Assembly (NCBI GenBank): GCA_018400255.1
Contig: JAGYMO010000254.1
Coordinates: 1-6,879 of the forward strand
Direction of reading: 5' to 3'
Source: Deltaproteobacteria bacterium
GTDB lineage: Bacteria > Desulfobacterota > DSM-4660 > Desulfatiglandales > B25-G16
DNA length: 6,879 nucleotides
A program made the translations under genes and the position numbers. This document shows positions 6,788-6,879 of the stretch, in pieces. How positions within the stretch are numbered: position 1 is the first letter of the stretch; every line of letters starts with the position of its first letter. The notes beneath the pieces are model-generated. The model was not told the origin of the DNA. It saw nothing but the letters and a program-made list of their open reading frames with translations, and did not search any database.

Positions 6788-6823
6788 TCCACTTCCATGT
6801 TCATTTTAAAAAACATGGGTGGA
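6788..6823. repeat. Bulged hairpin upstream of acpS
   Basis: TCCAC and CCATGTT (6788-6792, 6795-6801) pair with AACATGG and GTGGA (6812-6818, 6819-6823): 12 base pairs with a 2-nt bulge and a 10-nt AT-rich loop. It lies five bases from the GC-rich palindrome and may belong to the same repeat. There is no T-tract, so it is not a standard terminator. A role in the acpS leader is possible but unsupported. Confidence 0.35.
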
Positions 6824-6828
6824 CTTAT

Positions 6829-6860
6829 GTGGAGCCCCACGGGCAAGCCCTTGGCACCAC
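6829..6860. repeat. GC-rich imperfect palindrome (REP-like)
   Basis: The dyad pairs GTGG with CCAC at its ends, then GCC with GGC across an A·A mismatch, then GGGC with GCCC around a central AA. Its core (6838-6855) reads CCACGGGC-AA-GCCCTTGG, close to the palindrome at 13-30. No T-run follows on either strand, so it is not a terminator. REP-like or IS-end origin is inferred from form only. Confidence 0.4.
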
Positions 6861-6879
6861 TTGGTTTCGCCGATTCGCT

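Overview
The window is one compact block of six genes, all on the minus strand. Read in the direction of transcription, from the right edge to the left, the order is: acpS (holo-ACP synthase), tsaE (t6A ATPase), an aspartate kinase of the lysC/ask type, a membrane-anchored SLBB plus helix-hairpin-helix protein related to ComEA, a large CHASE2-TPR-Ser/Thr protein kinase, and tsaD (t6A transferase subunit). Five of the six are confident family assignments. The ComEA-like gene is recognisable by its domains, but its role is unclear. No rRNA, tRNA or CRISPR array was seen. Possible mobile-element traces are limited to palindromes at the two edges.

The DNA is moderately AT-rich, with TTG used as a start, Shine-Dalgarno sites and short intergenic gaps, so this is a bacterium. 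From general knowledge, acpS, tsaE and lysC lie close together in Desulfobacterota (Geobacter type) and Nitrospirota, where an NAD(P)H-hydrate repair gene (nnr) often sits between acpS and tsaE. CHASE2-TPR-kinase proteins are found mainly in Proteobacteria and environmental lineages. The best guess is an uncultured member of the Nitrospirota/Desulfobacterota neighbourhood, but the sequence alone does not settle this.

Right side (6729-6879): upstream of acpS is a GAGGG ribosome site and two GC-rich or long dyads, one resembling a REP/IS200-type palindrome. Positions 6345-5756 hold acpS and tsaE, 31 nt apart. A 117-nt gap (5639-5755) carries a perfect TATAAT box and a dyad, so lysC and the genes after it probably have their own promoter. 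From lysC to tsaD the genes are tightly packed (overlap, 16 nt and 24 nt), consistent with one transcript that ends at a hairpin with a T-tract just after the tsaD stop. Left side (1-205): a perfect 8-bp palindrome typical of IS200/IS605-family ends lies at the edge, followed by about 175 bases in which no gene was seen.

The operon combines lipid-synthesis activation (acpS), tRNA modification (tsaE and tsaD, partners in t6A synthesis), aspartate-family amino-acid synthesis (lysC), a possible DNA-binding envelope protein, and a transmembrane signalling kinase. The most interesting point is the intact sensor kinase placed between housekeeping genes, next to the orphan SLBB-HhH protein. No clearly new defence or mobile system is visible.
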